64,000 nucleotides of DNA. Origin: Aquimarina aggregata (lineage in GTDB: Bacteria > Bacteroidota > Bacteroidia > Flavobacteriales > Flavobacteriaceae). Where the stretch lies: the NCBI RefSeq assembly GCF_001632745.1, contig NZ_LQRT01000013.1, forward strand, positions 248,001 to 312,000, given 5' to 3'. A model generated the notes under the pieces. The model was given only the letters and a program-made list of their open reading frames with translations. It was not told the origin of the DNA and ran no database searches. Within the stretch, counting starts at the first letter, position 1; each line of letters starts with the position of its first letter. This document shows positions 55,801 to 64,000 of this stretch, piece after piece. The position numbers and the translations under genes are program-made.

Positions 55801-56112
55801 GACCCGACTTATTTAGAAGCAGCAAAAGTAATCGGTAAAAATATGACCAAATTCTCGAGTATTGAAGAAGGTATAAAAGACACCTATATAAAGTTAACCG
55901 GAAAAACTATCTCTGATAAAGAATTACAAATTTTAATGTCTTTTCAAAAGAAAGAATATAAGAAATTCAAAGAAAATACTAATAAAACTAAAGGTTGGAT
56001 AAGTTCTGGAGATTTTCAAATCCTTAAAGACGATAATTTACCTTTAATAGCAGCAAATGCAGTAATAGCTAGTACCATAATGAATTTGGATGCTACTATA
56101 ACAAAAAGGTAA
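52876..56112 (+). CDS. PSCyt1-DUF1549-DUF1553 lipoprotein with LamG-like domain
   Basis: 1078 residues; start MKIRFLLISCLILIHIGC with a lipobox-like C18. Domains: a planctomycete-type cytochrome with C51-F-I-C54-H55 (haem-binding); DUF1549 (about 160-370), including a second haem-type C-A-K-C-H (CAKCHDHKYDP); a LamG/concanavalin-like domain (about 430-660); DUF1553 from about 780 (LAKWLMNPKHPLTARVAVNR). These proteins are known from polysaccharide and sulfatase loci of Planctomycetes and Bacteroidota. Biochemical role unknown; possibly redox. Convergent with the TPR-LuxR gene (7 bp). Confidence 0.9.
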   Translation: MKIRFLLISCLILIHIGCHPSLPEEVEISYKSLPKNIDYNIHVKPILSDKCFICHGPDKAKVSAGLQLHTPETAFLELPESPGKFAIDPGNLKKSEVFHRILSQDPNLIMPTPGSYLTLTANEKAILIKWIDQGAEYKDHWAFIPVVEPKIPQIDKKYNPTNPIDNFILKKLEQQNITPAKKSTKELLLRRVSLDLTGLPPTKKEILAFTNDTSQNAYEKQVDRLLASPHYGEKMAIDWLDLARYADTHGYFVDRYRDMSPWRDWVIKSFNQNMPYDQFVTWQLAGDLLENPTKEQILATGFNRLHPQNLEGGIIDEEFRSEYVADRTNVVGQGIMGLTVACAKCHDHKYDPISQKNYFELYSFFNQVNESGQIPWDWSTPVPTLLLPTQDEEKMAAYIDSLIQEQEKELENVKTNELDHVKKWISEEKYKIDSFKDRKHLLAYFDFENENISNKLNHQQKGIIKTQFTTNQNVILKEGYSGRGLQFDGDSWLDLDKIGIFQRSEAFSIGLRIFIPRDLKEGVIFHKGQGTRLHSYRGYHLAIKEDNTLELLLAHVWPDNAIVELTKEKVPRDQWIQLTLTYDGSSKASGLKVYLNGKEMESKIKIDNLYKDIVFHNFEDYIYSKPIEPGLQLGARWRGKGIAKAILDDLFIFDKELTQIEILKIADKESLSSILSKSNNELSKEEFNNLKKYYLSSKSKSTKETKSSLQKLRTMYADSVNDIQEVMVMKETPKLRKTYILERGQYDSPGEEVFSNTPESLPSMPKDLPKNRLGLAKWLMNPKHPLTARVAVNRYWQNFFGAGIVETSEDFGNQGSLPTHPELLDWLANEFMQSKWDLKKLNKLIVMSNTYQQDSKASNQIRELDPYNKLLARGPSKRLSGEMLRDNALLASGLLNKEIGGESVKPYQPDGLWIMTHLPYKKDSGKKLYRRSLYTIWKRTAPNPTIGTFDAANRDICTTRRQETNTPLQALVLLNDPTYLEAAKVIGKNMTKFSSIEEGIKDTYIKLTGKTISDKELQILMSFQKKEYKKFKENTNKTKGWISSGDFQILKDDNLPLIAANAVIASTIMNLDATITKR

Positions 56113-56119
56113 TAATGTT

Positions 56120-57736
56120 TTAATACTTAGATACAAATTCTACCAAATTATCATTTCTGTCTAATTTTAATTTTTTTCTCAATCGATATCTAGAAGTATG
56201 TACACTTTCTATAGAGATTCCTAAAAGTGAAGACATATCCTTACTAGAAAAATTAAGCTTTATTAATGCACAGATCTTTAAATCTGTTTGAGTTAATGGA
56301 GGAAAATCTTGTTTTATATTTTTATAAAAATCTTGATTAATATCGATAAATCGGGCTTCAAATTCTTTCCAGTTACTCCCTACCCCAGATTGAATAGATT
56401 TTATTACTTTATTTATTGTAGTCGAATTTAACTCTTCTTTGTTTTCTGTAAGTGCATTTTTTAAACCTGCAATAAACTCATCCTTTTCAATAAGCTGTAA
56501 TGCTGATTTTGCAAGTTCTTTATTTTTTAAATCAATTGCCTTTTTATTCTCTTTAAGTTTAATCTTCTGCTTTTGTTTTAATAAAATCTTTTCTCTTTTA
56601 TGCCTTCTCTTTAAATTTTTGAACACCATGAAACCAAAAATTATTAAGAAAAATAATGTTATAAATAATAGAATAGATCTTAACCTAGATAGTTTTTGTT
56701 TATGCTCTAGTTTTAGTAACCTTTGTTCTTTTAGTATCTGTTCTTGTTCTGTTTTTTGTAAGCGATATTTATCCTTAATTTCAAATAAATATTCATTGTT
56801 TTTACTATTTATACCAAATATTTTGTTTTCTAAACCAATGGCTTTATTTATATGGAAAAAAGCGTCTTTATACTCTTTAGAATCATAATATATTGTTGAT
56901 AATTCCTTATGATTTATAATTTGATAATTCATATGGCTATTATACTTACTTGATAATTCAAGAGATTTTAGATAATGATACTTACTTTTTTTAAGTGCTC
57001 CTTTGATCTGATACAACTGTGCAAAAAAGTAATGTACAATAACCAAATACGATTCGTTGTTTTCTTTAAAATAGGTATAGGACTCATTTAAAATCTTTTC
57101 CGAAGTATCAAATTGACCATCTATAGCTAATAAAAAACCTCGTTCAGATTCTAAAAAATAATTTTGAGTTTGATTATTTTTAGATTTAAAATAAATAAAA
57201 CAACTATCCACATATTTCCTTGCAGTTTCAAAATCTCTATTATATCTATAAAAATTTGCTTTGGAAAAATAATCACTGATAAGATAACCTTCATCAATCT
57301 CTTTTTTTAGGTAAAGTTTTTTACTAATATCTAAAGCTTTATCAAAATTCTCTAGTGCTTTTTTGTTTCGGTTATAGAAACTATATAACCAACCTAAGGA
57401 TTGATACACTCTAGATTTAGAAAATTCATCATTACTTTCTTCTGCTAAAAATAACGCTTTCCAATACCCATCATATGATTTACCATAGTTTAGATTATGC
57501 CCATACAATTCAGATAATTCATGAATGCTATTAATAAGGTTTAATGTATCTTTTTTGTATGTAAAATATGCTATACTTTTTTCATAATTATGTACAGCTT
57601 TCTCGAAATTCACAAATTTATTTTTTCGAGCTTCTTCTAAATATTTATTTGTCTGATATGGTATTTGTCCAGATGAAAAATTCTGGAACAATAGAATAAT
57701 TAGAAAATTAAATACCAATAATAATTTCTTCATCAT
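56120..57736 (-). CDS. TPR sensor with transmembrane helix and LuxR-type HTH
   Basis: 538 residues. Signal peptide (MMKKLLLVFNFLIILLF), four or more TPR units (about 30-310), a single membrane helix near 350-370 (SILLFITLFFLIIFGFMVF), a coiled coil (370-430) and a C-terminal helix-turn-helix of the LuxR type (LTQTDLKICALIKLNFSSKD, then HTSRYRLRKKLKLD). Bacteroidota commonly use such TPR-HTH proteins as transcription regulators sensing periplasmic signals. Located between the cytochrome gene and the GH2 gene, it is a good candidate for controlling both through the GTCTAGTT elements; inference. Confidence 0.85.
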   Translation of the reverse strand: MMKKLLLVFNFLIILLFQNFSSGQIPYQTNKYLEEARKNKFVNFEKAVHNYEKSIAYFTYKKDTLNLINSIHELSELYGHNLNYGKSYDGYWKALFLAEESNDEFSKSRVYQSLGWLYSFYNRNKKALENFDKALDISKKLYLKKEIDEGYLISDYFSKANFYRYNRDFETARKYVDSCFIYFKSKNNQTQNYFLESERGFLLAIDGQFDTSEKILNESYTYFKENNESYLVIVHYFFAQLYQIKGALKKSKYHYLKSLELSSKYNSHMNYQIINHKELSTIYYDSKEYKDAFFHINKAIGLENKIFGINSKNNEYLFEIKDKYRLQKTEQEQILKEQRLLKLEHKQKLSRLRSILLFITLFFLIIFGFMVFKNLKRRHKREKILLKQKQKIKLKENKKAIDLKNKELAKSALQLIEKDEFIAGLKNALTENKEELNSTTINKVIKSIQSGVGSNWKEFEARFIDINQDFYKNIKQDFPPLTQTDLKICALIKLNFSSKDMSSLLGISIESVHTSRYRLRKKLKLDRNDNLVEFVSKY

Positions 57737-58074
57737 TTGATTCTTACAATATTTTTTGACTTTTTATCATCTACAATTACATGGTTTTATGTTTTGAACA
57801 CAAAACCAAAAAATCATATCTAACAATACATGGCTTACTTAAACTTTATTGTATTACCCAAAAACAATGAAGAATAGTGTCTATTTCTTATAAATTAACA
57901 AAAATTATTAAAAAAAAATTACCTTAAGACAATACTTGATGTCAAAAATAGAGTTTTTGTCTAGTTATTTACAAGAGTTAGATTAAATTGTCTAGTTTAT
58001 GTCTAGTTGTAGTTAAAACAAGATTACGCGATTAGTATTGATCTTTGTAAGAAAATTTATTCTATAATTTACAT
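57737..58074. other. Regulatory 338-bp gap before GH2
   Basis: Divergent gap between the TPR-LuxR gene and GH2, no gene seen. Contains three copies of GTCTAGTT at 57959, 57990 and 58001 on the + strand. Confidence 0.6.
57952..58008 (+). promoter_or_regulatory. Phased GTCTAGTT repeats, incl. 16-nt element copy 2
   Basis: AGTTTTTGTCTAGTTA at 57952-57967 is identical to copy 1 at 52792. The core recurs at 57990-57997 and 58001-58008. Steps of 31 and 11 bp are about three turns and one turn of DNA, so bound protein could lie on one face. The last copy ends 66 bp before the GH2 start. Confidence 0.65.
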
Positions 58075-60594
58075 ATGTTATTAAGACCTGTTCTTGCATT
58101 ACTTTTAGTATTCTTATTCTTGGAAAGTAATGCTCAAAACTATTCAAAAATTGGAAATCATGATTTCAACTACAATTGGGAGTTTAGGCTTCTAGAAAAA
58201 TCAGAAAAAAAAGAGAAACCAGATTGGAAAAAAATTAGATTACCACATGATTGGAGCGTTAGTTTTTCATTTGATGCAAGCAAAGAAGGGGCAACTGGAT
58301 ATTTACCAGGAGGTATTGGATTATATCAAAAGAACTTTTTATTAAATAAAGACAACTCTAAAACAACATATCTTTTATTTGATGGGGTTTACAACAATAC
58401 CGAAGTTCATATTAATAATCAATTACTAGGATCACATCCATACGGATATTCTCCTTTCTTTTTTGATATTACAAAAACCTTGAGAAATAATGACTCTCTA
58501 AATACTATTAAAGTTAAAGTAGATCATAGTAGATATGTAGATAGTCGTTGGTATACTGGATCTGGGATTTATAGAAATGTAAAACTTATTCATAAAAATA
58601 ATCTTCATGTTCCAATATGGGGTATTTTTATTACTACCCCAAGTATTTCCAAAGATATCACTACGACACATTTAAAAACATTAGTAAAAAATAATAACCA
58701 ATCAGAACAAAATTTTGACCTACAAATTCAGATTTATGATGATAACACTAAACTTGTATCTGATTATTCAAAAAAATACAATGTAAAAGCACATCAGCAA
58801 ATCAATCTAGAAAGTACCCTTTCTATATCTAAACCATATTTATGGGACATCGCATCACCAAGAATGTATAAGGCTACTATTACATTAGTTCAAGAAGGTA
58901 TTGTTCTAGATAAAAATCAGGTTTCTTTTGGTATTAGAAAAATAAAATTTGATGCTAACAAGGGGTTTTTCCTAAATGATATCAATACTCCTATAAAAGG
59001 AGTCTGTCTTCATCATGATGGTGGGATTGTTGGTGCGGCTGTACCCAAAGATATTTGGCGTAGACGATTACAAAAACTTAAAGATGCCGGATGTAATGCC
59101 ATAAGAATAGCGCACAACCCTGGTTCACAAGAGTTTTTAGATTTATGTGATGAAATGGGATTCTTAGTTCAAGATGAATTTTTTGACGAATGGGATAACC
59201 CAAAAGATAAACGATTAAACACAAACGAAAAAAGTATAGATTCAATCACCAGAGGTTATACTCAACATTTTCAAAAATGGGCAGAGAAAGATCTTAAAAA
59301 CACTATGTTAGCACACCGTAATCATCCTTCTATTTTTCAATGGAGTATCGGTAATGAAATTGAATGGACATACCCAAGAAACGCTAACGCTACAGGTTTT
59401 TTTAATAATATAAATTGGGACGGTAATTATTTTTGGGAAGAACCTCCCCACACAGTAGAACAAATCACAGAAAAATTAAAAACCCTACCCAAAGGAGCCT
59501 ATGACATTGGTGAAACTGCCAAGAAACTAGCCACGTGGACTAGAGAACTAGATACCACCCGTTATATAACGGCAAATTGTATTTTACCCTCAGCTAGTCA
59601 CCTATCTGGTTATGCAGATGCATTAGATGTAGTAGGATATAGTTATAGAAGAATTTTATATGACTATGGCCATAAAAACTATCCTAATAAGCCCATAATG
59701 GGAACCGAGAACCTTGTGCAATGGCATGAATGGAAAGCCATTGAAGAACGGCCATTTATTTCTGGAACATTTTTATGGACCGGGATCGATTATATGGGTG
59801 AATCAAACAACCAATGGCCTAGAAAAGCAACTCCTAGCGGAATGTTAGATCTAGCAGGTTTTGAAAAACCCTCCTATCATATGATAAAAACATTATGGAA
59901 TAAAGACCCTCATATTTATGCTACCACACAGATACTTGATAAATCAATTTACAAAATAGGAAAAGATGGAGAACCTAAAGAAAAAACAAAAGATGCCTGG
60001 AAAACAGCTCTGTGGGTTTGGCACGATGTAAATAATCATTGGAATTATACTGAAAAAGACAAAATCATTGTAGAGGTATATTCTAACTGTGATGAAATCG
60101 AATTATGTCTTAATGGAGAAAGTTTAGGATCTAAAAAACTCATAAATTTTGAAGATAGAATATACAAATGGATTGTTCCATATACCCGAGGGGAATTAAA
60201 AGTTGTAGGATCTAAAAATGGAGAAATACAACAAATAGAAACCATTAATACATCTGATGCGGCCGACAGTATAAAACTTACAACAGACAAAACAGTATTA
60301 AAAGCAGATGGATATACTACTGCTCATATAGTTGCCCAATTGATTGATAAAAAAGGAAATCCAGTTACAACCAGCAATGAAAAAATTAGCTTTATTGTTG
60401 ATGGCAAAACCAAGATTCTAGGTGTTGATAACGGATCTGCCAGTAACATCCAAGATTATCAATCAAATGAAATCATAACCCACAAAGGAAGATGTTTACT
60501 CCTTGTACAATCAACAACACAAAAATCTAACGTAACAATTAAGGCTGTTTCTAAAAAATTATCTAGTAATGATATCCATATTACCATTGATTAA
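58075..60594 (+). CDS. Glycoside hydrolase family 2 (beta-galactosidase-like)
   Basis: 839 residues with a signal peptide ([20 protein letters not shown]). GH2 sugar-binding and Ig domains precede the TIM barrel. Acid/base is E428 (WSIGNE) and nucleophile E545 (MGTEN). C-terminal DUF4982-like and Big_1-like Ig domains follow (residues about 660-839). Next to GH117, it likely removes beta-linked galactose from red-algal galactan oligosaccharides. First gene of a + strand operon. Confidence 0.92.
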   Translation: MLLRPVLALLLVFLFLESNAQNYSKIGNHDFNYNWEFRLLEKSEKKEKPDWKKIRLPHDWSVSFSFDASKEGATGYLPGGIGLYQKNFLLNKDNSKTTYLLFDGVYNNTEVHINNQLLGSHPYGYSPFFFDITKTLRNNDSLNTIKVKVDHSRYVDSRWYTGSGIYRNVKLIHKNNLHVPIWGIFITTPSISKDITTTHLKTLVKNNNQSEQNFDLQIQIYDDNTKLVSDYSKKYNVKAHQQINLESTLSISKPYLWDIASPRMYKATITLVQEGIVLDKNQVSFGIRKIKFDANKGFFLNDINTPIKGVCLHHDGGIVGAAVPKDIWRRRLQKLKDAGCNAIRIAHNPGSQEFLDLCDEMGFLVQDEFFDEWDNPKDKRLNTNEKSIDSITRGYTQHFQKWAEKDLKNTMLAHRNHPSIFQWSIGNEIEWTYPRNANATGFFNNINWDGNYFWEEPPHTVEQITEKLKTLPKGAYDIGETAKKLATWTRELDTTRYITANCILPSASHLSGYADALDVVGYSYRRILYDYGHKNYPNKPIMGTENLVQWHEWKAIEERPFISGTFLWTGIDYMGESNNQWPRKATPSGMLDLAGFEKPSYHMIKTLWNKDPHIYATTQILDKSIYKIGKDGEPKEKTKDAWKTALWVWHDVNNHWNYTEKDKIIVEVYSNCDEIELCLNGESLGSKKLINFEDRIYKWIVPYTRGELKVVGSKNGEIQQIETINTSDAADSIKLTTDKTVLKADGYTTAHIVAQLIDKKGNPVTTSNEKISFIVDGKTKILGVDNGSASNIQDYQSNEIITHKGRCLLLVQSTTQKSNVTIKAVSKKLSSNDIHITID

Positions 60595-60621
60595 ATAAAA
60601 ACTCAAAAACTAAATTTTCTT

Positions 60622-61911
60622 ATGAACTTAAGTTATAAAATTATCTTATACAGCTTATCTCTTTTCTTATTAAATGCCTGCAATAAACAAAAGGAAACGC
60701 AACCAGAAATAACAAGAAAAAATAATACCGAAGAAAAAACAAGTGAACCAAAATTAGACCTATCTAAAGAAAAATTAGATCGATTTGGTATTACCAATAA
60801 AGATTATCTAAGTGCTGCTTCAAAAAGAGCATTACAATGGAAATATGTCGAAAATGATTGGTATCGGGTTTTTAATGCAATGAAACCCTTAAAAGGAGAT
60901 TTAGCGTATGAAAAAGGTATTGTACGTCGCGATCCATCGGCTATGATCAAAGAAAATGGAAAATACTATGTCTGGTACTCAAAAAGCATTGGTAAAACAG
61001 ATGGTTTTGGAGGAGATATTGAAAATGATAAAGTGTTTCCCTGGGATCGATGTGATATCTGGTACGCCACGTCAGAGGATGGTTGGACATGGAAAGAACA
61101 AGGAATAGCCGTACCTCGTGGAGAAAAAGGATCGTACGATGACAGATCAGTGTTTACCGTTGAAATTATGAAGCATGAAGGTATGTATTACCTATGCTAT
61201 CAAACAGTAAAGTCACCTTATAATGTAAGAGTGAAGAATCAAGTAGGTCTGGCTTGGTCTAATTCACCCGATGGTCCTTGGACAAAAAGTGTAGAACCAA
61301 TTCTAAAGCCTGCTGATAATGGAATATGGCAAGGAACTGAACAAAATAGATTCTTAGTCGAAAAAAAAGGAGATTTTGACTCTCACAAAGTTCATGACCC
61401 CTGCATAGTACCTTTTAAAGGTAAATTTTACTTGTATTACAAAGGAGAACAAATGGGAGAAGAAATATTATTTGGAGGACGCCAAATCCGTCATGGTGTT
61501 GCGATAGCTGATACCCCCAAAGGTCCTTATATAAAATCAAAGTATAACCCTATATCTAATTCGGGCCATGAAATTTGCGTTTGGCCAACACAAGGCGGTA
61601 TTGCCTCACTAATCACTACAGATGGTCCTGAAAGAAATACATTACAATGGTCACCAGATGGAATAAACTTTGAAATAAAAGGTGCTGTAAAAGGAGCAAA
61701 TATGCCTCACGCAATTGGACTAAACAGAACACTAGAAGCTCCAAAAGGTAATCCAACTCAGATTTTTGATTGGGGACTATCTCATGTATACAACAACTGG
61801 CATGAACAGAGTATTATGCGCTTTGATTCCTATAGAAAATCATCACATGTAGCCAGAGGAGCTAAAAAACCAAATGGAAAGAAAAAAGAAACAATACAAA
61901 AAGATAATTAA
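60622..61911 (+). CDS. GH117-type alpha-1,3-anhydro-galactosidase lipoprotein
   Basis: 429 residues. Lipoprotein signal with Cys20. Five-bladed propeller with family 117 residues: D104 (RRDPSAM), D259 (VHDPCIV) and the H316-E317 pair (SGHEICVW), which correspond to the catalytic Asp/Asp/His-Glu set known for Zobellia AhgA. Also WYATSEDGWTW and YDDRSVF. It would release 3,6-anhydro-galactose from the non-reducing end of agar-type oligosaccharides. 27 bp after GH2. Confidence 0.9.
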   Translation: MNLSYKIILYSLSLFLLNACNKQKETQPEITRKNNTEEKTSEPKLDLSKEKLDRFGITNKDYLSAASKRALQWKYVENDWYRVFNAMKPLKGDLAYEKGIVRRDPSAMIKENGKYYVWYSKSIGKTDGFGGDIENDKVFPWDRCDIWYATSEDGWTWKEQGIAVPRGEKGSYDDRSVFTVEIMKHEGMYYLCYQTVKSPYNVRVKNQVGLAWSNSPDGPWTKSVEPILKPADNGIWQGTEQNRFLVEKKGDFDSHKVHDPCIVPFKGKFYLYYKGEQMGEEILFGGRQIRHGVAIADTPKGPYIKSKYNPISNSGHEICVWPTQGGIASLITTDGPERNTLQWSPDGINFEIKGAVKGANMPHAIGLNRTLEAPKGNPTQIFDWGLSHVYNNWHEQSIMRFDSYRKSSHVARGAKKPNGKKKETIQKDN

Positions 61912-61931
61912 GTAATTTAATATACATAACA

Positions 61932-62948
61932 TTGAAAGCAACTAGATACGAGGGTAATAAAACCTTCAATGTAATTGAAACAGAAGTCGAAGCTCCTGCA
62001 AAAGATGATGTCCGCATTAAAGTCGCTTATTCTGGGGTATGCGGAACTGATGTCCATATCTATCATGGTATGATGGATAAAAGAGTAAATTTTCCGATTA
62101 CTATTGGTCATGAAATGTCAGGCACCATTGATGCCGTAGGAGACAATGTAACAACATATAAAGTCGGCGACAAAGTTGTCGTTAGGCCTTTAGATGATAG
62201 AGGCGTTAAACCTTCAGATAAAGGATTTAATCATATCTGCGAAGATCTAAAATTTATTGGTATCGATAGTCCTGGATCTATGCAACAATATTGGAATGTA
62301 CCTGCATTTACACTTCACAAACTAAAAACTACTACAGATTTAAAACTTGCTGCGCTCATAGAACCACTTTCTGTGGCTGTACATGATGTGAGATTAAGTC
62401 AATTAAAACATAAGGAAACTGCTGTTGTATTGGGAGGAGGACCTATTGGATTACTAGTTGCTATGGTAGCTAAAAATACTGGTGCAACCGTAATTATATC
62501 AGAAATCAATCCTGTAAGAATAAGTAAAGCTCAAGATCTCGGTTTTGATGTGATAAACCCTACACATACAGATCTGATACAATATGTTAAAGAAAAGACA
62601 GAAGGACGATTAGCCGATGTAGTTTTTGAAGTCGCTGGTGTGCAACCCGCACTTGATGTCATGACAGAAATTGCAGGAATTAGAGGAAGAATCGTAATGG
62701 TAGCAATACACGGCGAAAAGAAAAACATTGATTTATTCAAATTCTTTTGGAAAGAACTCAAACTTATCGGAGCGAGAGTATATGAAAAAGAAGACTACGA
62801 AAAATCGATTCAATTAATTACAGATAACCAACTCCCCTTTGAGCAATTAATTACTGATATACAACCCCTTAGCAAAATACAGGAAGTATTTGAAAATATC
62901 GATAAAAAACCTGATGGTCTTAAAATATTAATGGATTGCCAATTGTAA
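61932..62948 (+). CDS. Zinc-type alcohol dehydrogenase lacking the structural-zinc cysteines
   Basis: 338 residues, MDR superfamily, TTG start 20 bp after GH117. Catalytic zinc residues Cys (SGVCGTD) and His-Glu (GHEMSG) are intact, and the cofactor loop is LGGGPIGLLVAMV. The four-Cys structural-zinc lobe is replaced by VRPLDDRGVKPSDKGFNHIC, with only one Cys. Likely oxidises or reduces a sugar or sugar acid released by the locus; specific reaction unknown. Confidence 0.88.
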   Translation: MKATRYEGNKTFNVIETEVEAPAKDDVRIKVAYSGVCGTDVHIYHGMMDKRVNFPITIGHEMSGTIDAVGDNVTTYKVGDKVVVRPLDDRGVKPSDKGFNHICEDLKFIGIDSPGSMQQYWNVPAFTLHKLKTTTDLKLAALIEPLSVAVHDVRLSQLKHKETAVVLGGGPIGLLVAMVAKNTGATVIISEINPVRISKAQDLGFDVINPTHTDLIQYVKEKTEGRLADVVFEVAGVQPALDVMTEIAGIRGRIVMVAIHGEKKNIDLFKFFWKELKLIGARVYEKEDYEKSIQLITDNQLPFEQLITDIQPLSKIQEVFENIDKKPDGLKILMDCQL

Positions 62949-62972
62949 ACATAAACCAACAATACAAAATTA

Positions 62973-63743
62973 ATGAGTGTTTTAGATAAATTTAACCTAA
63001 AAGGAAAAACTGCCCTAGTAACCGGTTGTAAAAGAGGAATAGGAAAAGCTATGGCTATTGGTCTAGCAGAAGCGGGTGCAAATATTATTGGTGTTTCTGC
63101 AAGTTTAGAAAAAAAAGGAAGTGAAATAGAACAAGAAATAACTGCAATCGGAAAAAATTTCAAAGCCTATCAATGTGACTTTTCTGACAGAAAATCTTTG
63201 TATAAATTCATCAATCAAGTCAAATCAGACTTTCCTGTCATCGATATTTTAGTTAATAATGCAGGAACAATATTGAGAGCCCCTGCCGCAGAACATTCTG
63301 ATGAATACTGGGATAAAGTAATTGAAGTAAATCAAAATGCTCAATTTATTCTTACCAGAGAAATTGGAAAAGAAATGATCAATAGAGGAAATGGTAAAAT
63401 TATATTTACGGCATCCTTATTAACCTTTCAAGGAGGAATCACTGTGCCTGGATATGCCGCTAGTAAAGGAGCAATTGGTCAAATGACAATGGCTTTTGCT
63501 AATGAATGGGCTGGAAAAGGTGTAAATGTAAATGCAATCGCGCCAGGTTATATCGCAACAGACAATACAGAAGCTTTAAGAAATGACCCCAATAGAGCTT
63601 CTTCTATCCTTTCTAGAATTCCTTCTGGCAGATGGGGTGAACCTCAAGACTTTGCAGGTCCCGTAGTGTTTTTAGCCTCAGAAGCGGCAAGTTACATGAA
63701 TGGTTCAATCACAGTGGTTGACGGTGGATGGATGGGAAGATAA
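62973..63743 (+). CDS. SDR oxidoreductase, KduD-like
   Basis: 256 residues. Cofactor loop TGCKRGIG, NNAG, catalytic Ser (TASLLTF) and Y-(x3)-K (PGYAASKGAIGQ), and the family feature TILRAPAAEHSDEYWDKVIE, which is close to 2-keto-3-deoxygluconate 5-dehydrogenase (KduD). It probably interconverts keto-deoxy sugar acids formed downstream of anhydro-galactose oxidation. 24 bp after the alcohol dehydrogenase. Confidence 0.9.
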   Translation: MSVLDKFNLKGKTALVTGCKRGIGKAMAIGLAEAGANIIGVSASLEKKGSEIEQEITAIGKNFKAYQCDFSDRKSLYKFINQVKSDFPVIDILVNNAGTILRAPAAEHSDEYWDKVIEVNQNAQFILTREIGKEMINRGNGKIIFTASLLTFQGGITVPGYAASKGAIGQMTMAFANEWAGKGVNVNAIAPGYIATDNTEALRNDPNRASSILSRIPSGRWGEPQDFAGPVVFLASEAASYMNGSITVVDGGWMGR

Positions 63744-63775
63744 TTAAGTAACAACATCAGAAATACAAGATAAAA

Positions 63776-64000
63776 ATGAGCACTATAAAAGAATATTTAC
63801 TATTTATTAATGGAAAATGGGTGACCTCAACATCTAATGAAACTATTGATGTTATTAACCCTTCAACAGAAGAAATTGTAGCTACCATTCAAAATGGAAC
63901 TCCGCAAGAAGGTATTAATGCCCTTGAAGCGGCTGATAAAGCATTTAAATCCTGGAAAAAAACTCCGGCTCGACAAAGAGCCGAATTACTATATAAATTT
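63776..64000 (+). CDS. Aldehyde dehydrogenase, N-terminal part
   Basis: Open from ATG 63776 to the window edge: 75 residues, beginning MSTIKEYLLFINGKWVTSTS and continuing with ETIDVINPSTEEIVATIQNG, the N-terminal signature of NAD(P) aldehyde dehydrogenases (lactaldehyde/glycolaldehyde type). In red-algal galactan loci such an enzyme oxidises 3,6-anhydro-galactose; here that role is inferred from the GH117 context. 32 bp after the SDR. Confidence 0.85.
   Translation, partial: MSTIKEYLLFINGKWVTSTSNETIDVINPSTEEIVATIQNGTPQEGINALEAADKAFKSWKKTPARQRAELLYKF

Noticed and set aside
1..64000. CRISPR array
   Set aside because: No regularly spaced direct repeats with unique spacers were seen; only short isolated repeats.

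Overview
The window is AT-rich chromosomal DNA from a marine member of the Flavobacteriaceae (Bacteroidota), plausibly an Aquimarina- or Zobellia-like alga degrader. Signs of this are the tmRNA tag GENNYALAA, TTG/TAnnTTTG-type promoters, family-restricted proteins (Lacal_2735-type, DUF4197, DUF6493) and a locus with a GH117 enzyme typical of red-algal galactan degradation. Genus assignment is inference.

Layout. (1) 1-16.5 kb is core-like: a truncated secreted hydrolase-fold protein, an Lrp/AsnC regulator, an amidohydrolase, an AGCS amino-acid:Na+ symporter, a 7TM-LuxR regulator, a fused isobutyryl-CoA mutase IcmF carrying the substrate-determining Phe/Gln pair, PurU, a DUF4197 lipoprotein, an alpha/beta hydrolase, a BtuF-like binding protein, PyrF and a saccharopine/alanine-dehydrogenase-like enzyme. 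(2) At 16,669-17,064 lies ssrA (tmRNA). (3) 17,054-33,666 is a 16.6-kb genomic island inserted in the 3' end of ssrA. It is bounded by a perfect 14-bp direct repeat (CTCCGACTCCACTT), with a tyrosine integrase beside the distal repeat. The native ssrA terminator now sits just beyond the right repeat, and the island supplies a replacement terminator. Cargo: an overlapping five-gene defence operon (HsdM, HsdS, Septu-like ATPase, HNH nuclease, PLD nuclease; no HsdR) headed by an XRE regulator; a lipoprotein; a SWIM/DUF6493 pair; and a small replication/mobility module (primase-helicase, MerR-like HTH, unknown protein, integrase). (4) 33.7-51 kb is an accessory region of mostly single + strand genes with decayed fragments: serine hydrolases, Crp/Fnr and AraC regulators, CPBP and PrsW membrane proteases, a cupin, SRPBCC and an SDR. 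(5) 51-64 kb holds a processive GT2 and then a polysaccharide-utilisation locus: a cytochrome/DUF1549/DUF1553 lipoprotein, a TPR-LuxR regulator, GH2, GH117, an alcohol dehydrogenase, a KduD-like SDR and the start of an aldehyde dehydrogenase.

How the genes work together. The best candidate for an undescribed system is the island operon at 17.2-24.0 kb. A type I methyltransferase/specificity pair, whose HsdS has an extra C-terminal winged-helix-like tail, is translationally coupled to a PtuA/PtuB-like ATPase-HNH pair and to a PLD nuclease with a possible modified-base-reader C terminus. These appear to stand in for HsdR. In the polysaccharide locus, an identical 16-nt element (AGTTTTTGTCTAGTTA) lies upstream of both the cytochrome gene and the GH2 operon. 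Before GH2 its core GTCTAGTT is repeated at 31- and 11-bp steps, suggesting a common regulator, possibly the TPR-LuxR protein encoded between them. No tRNA, rRNA, CRISPR array or complete insertion sequence was seen.
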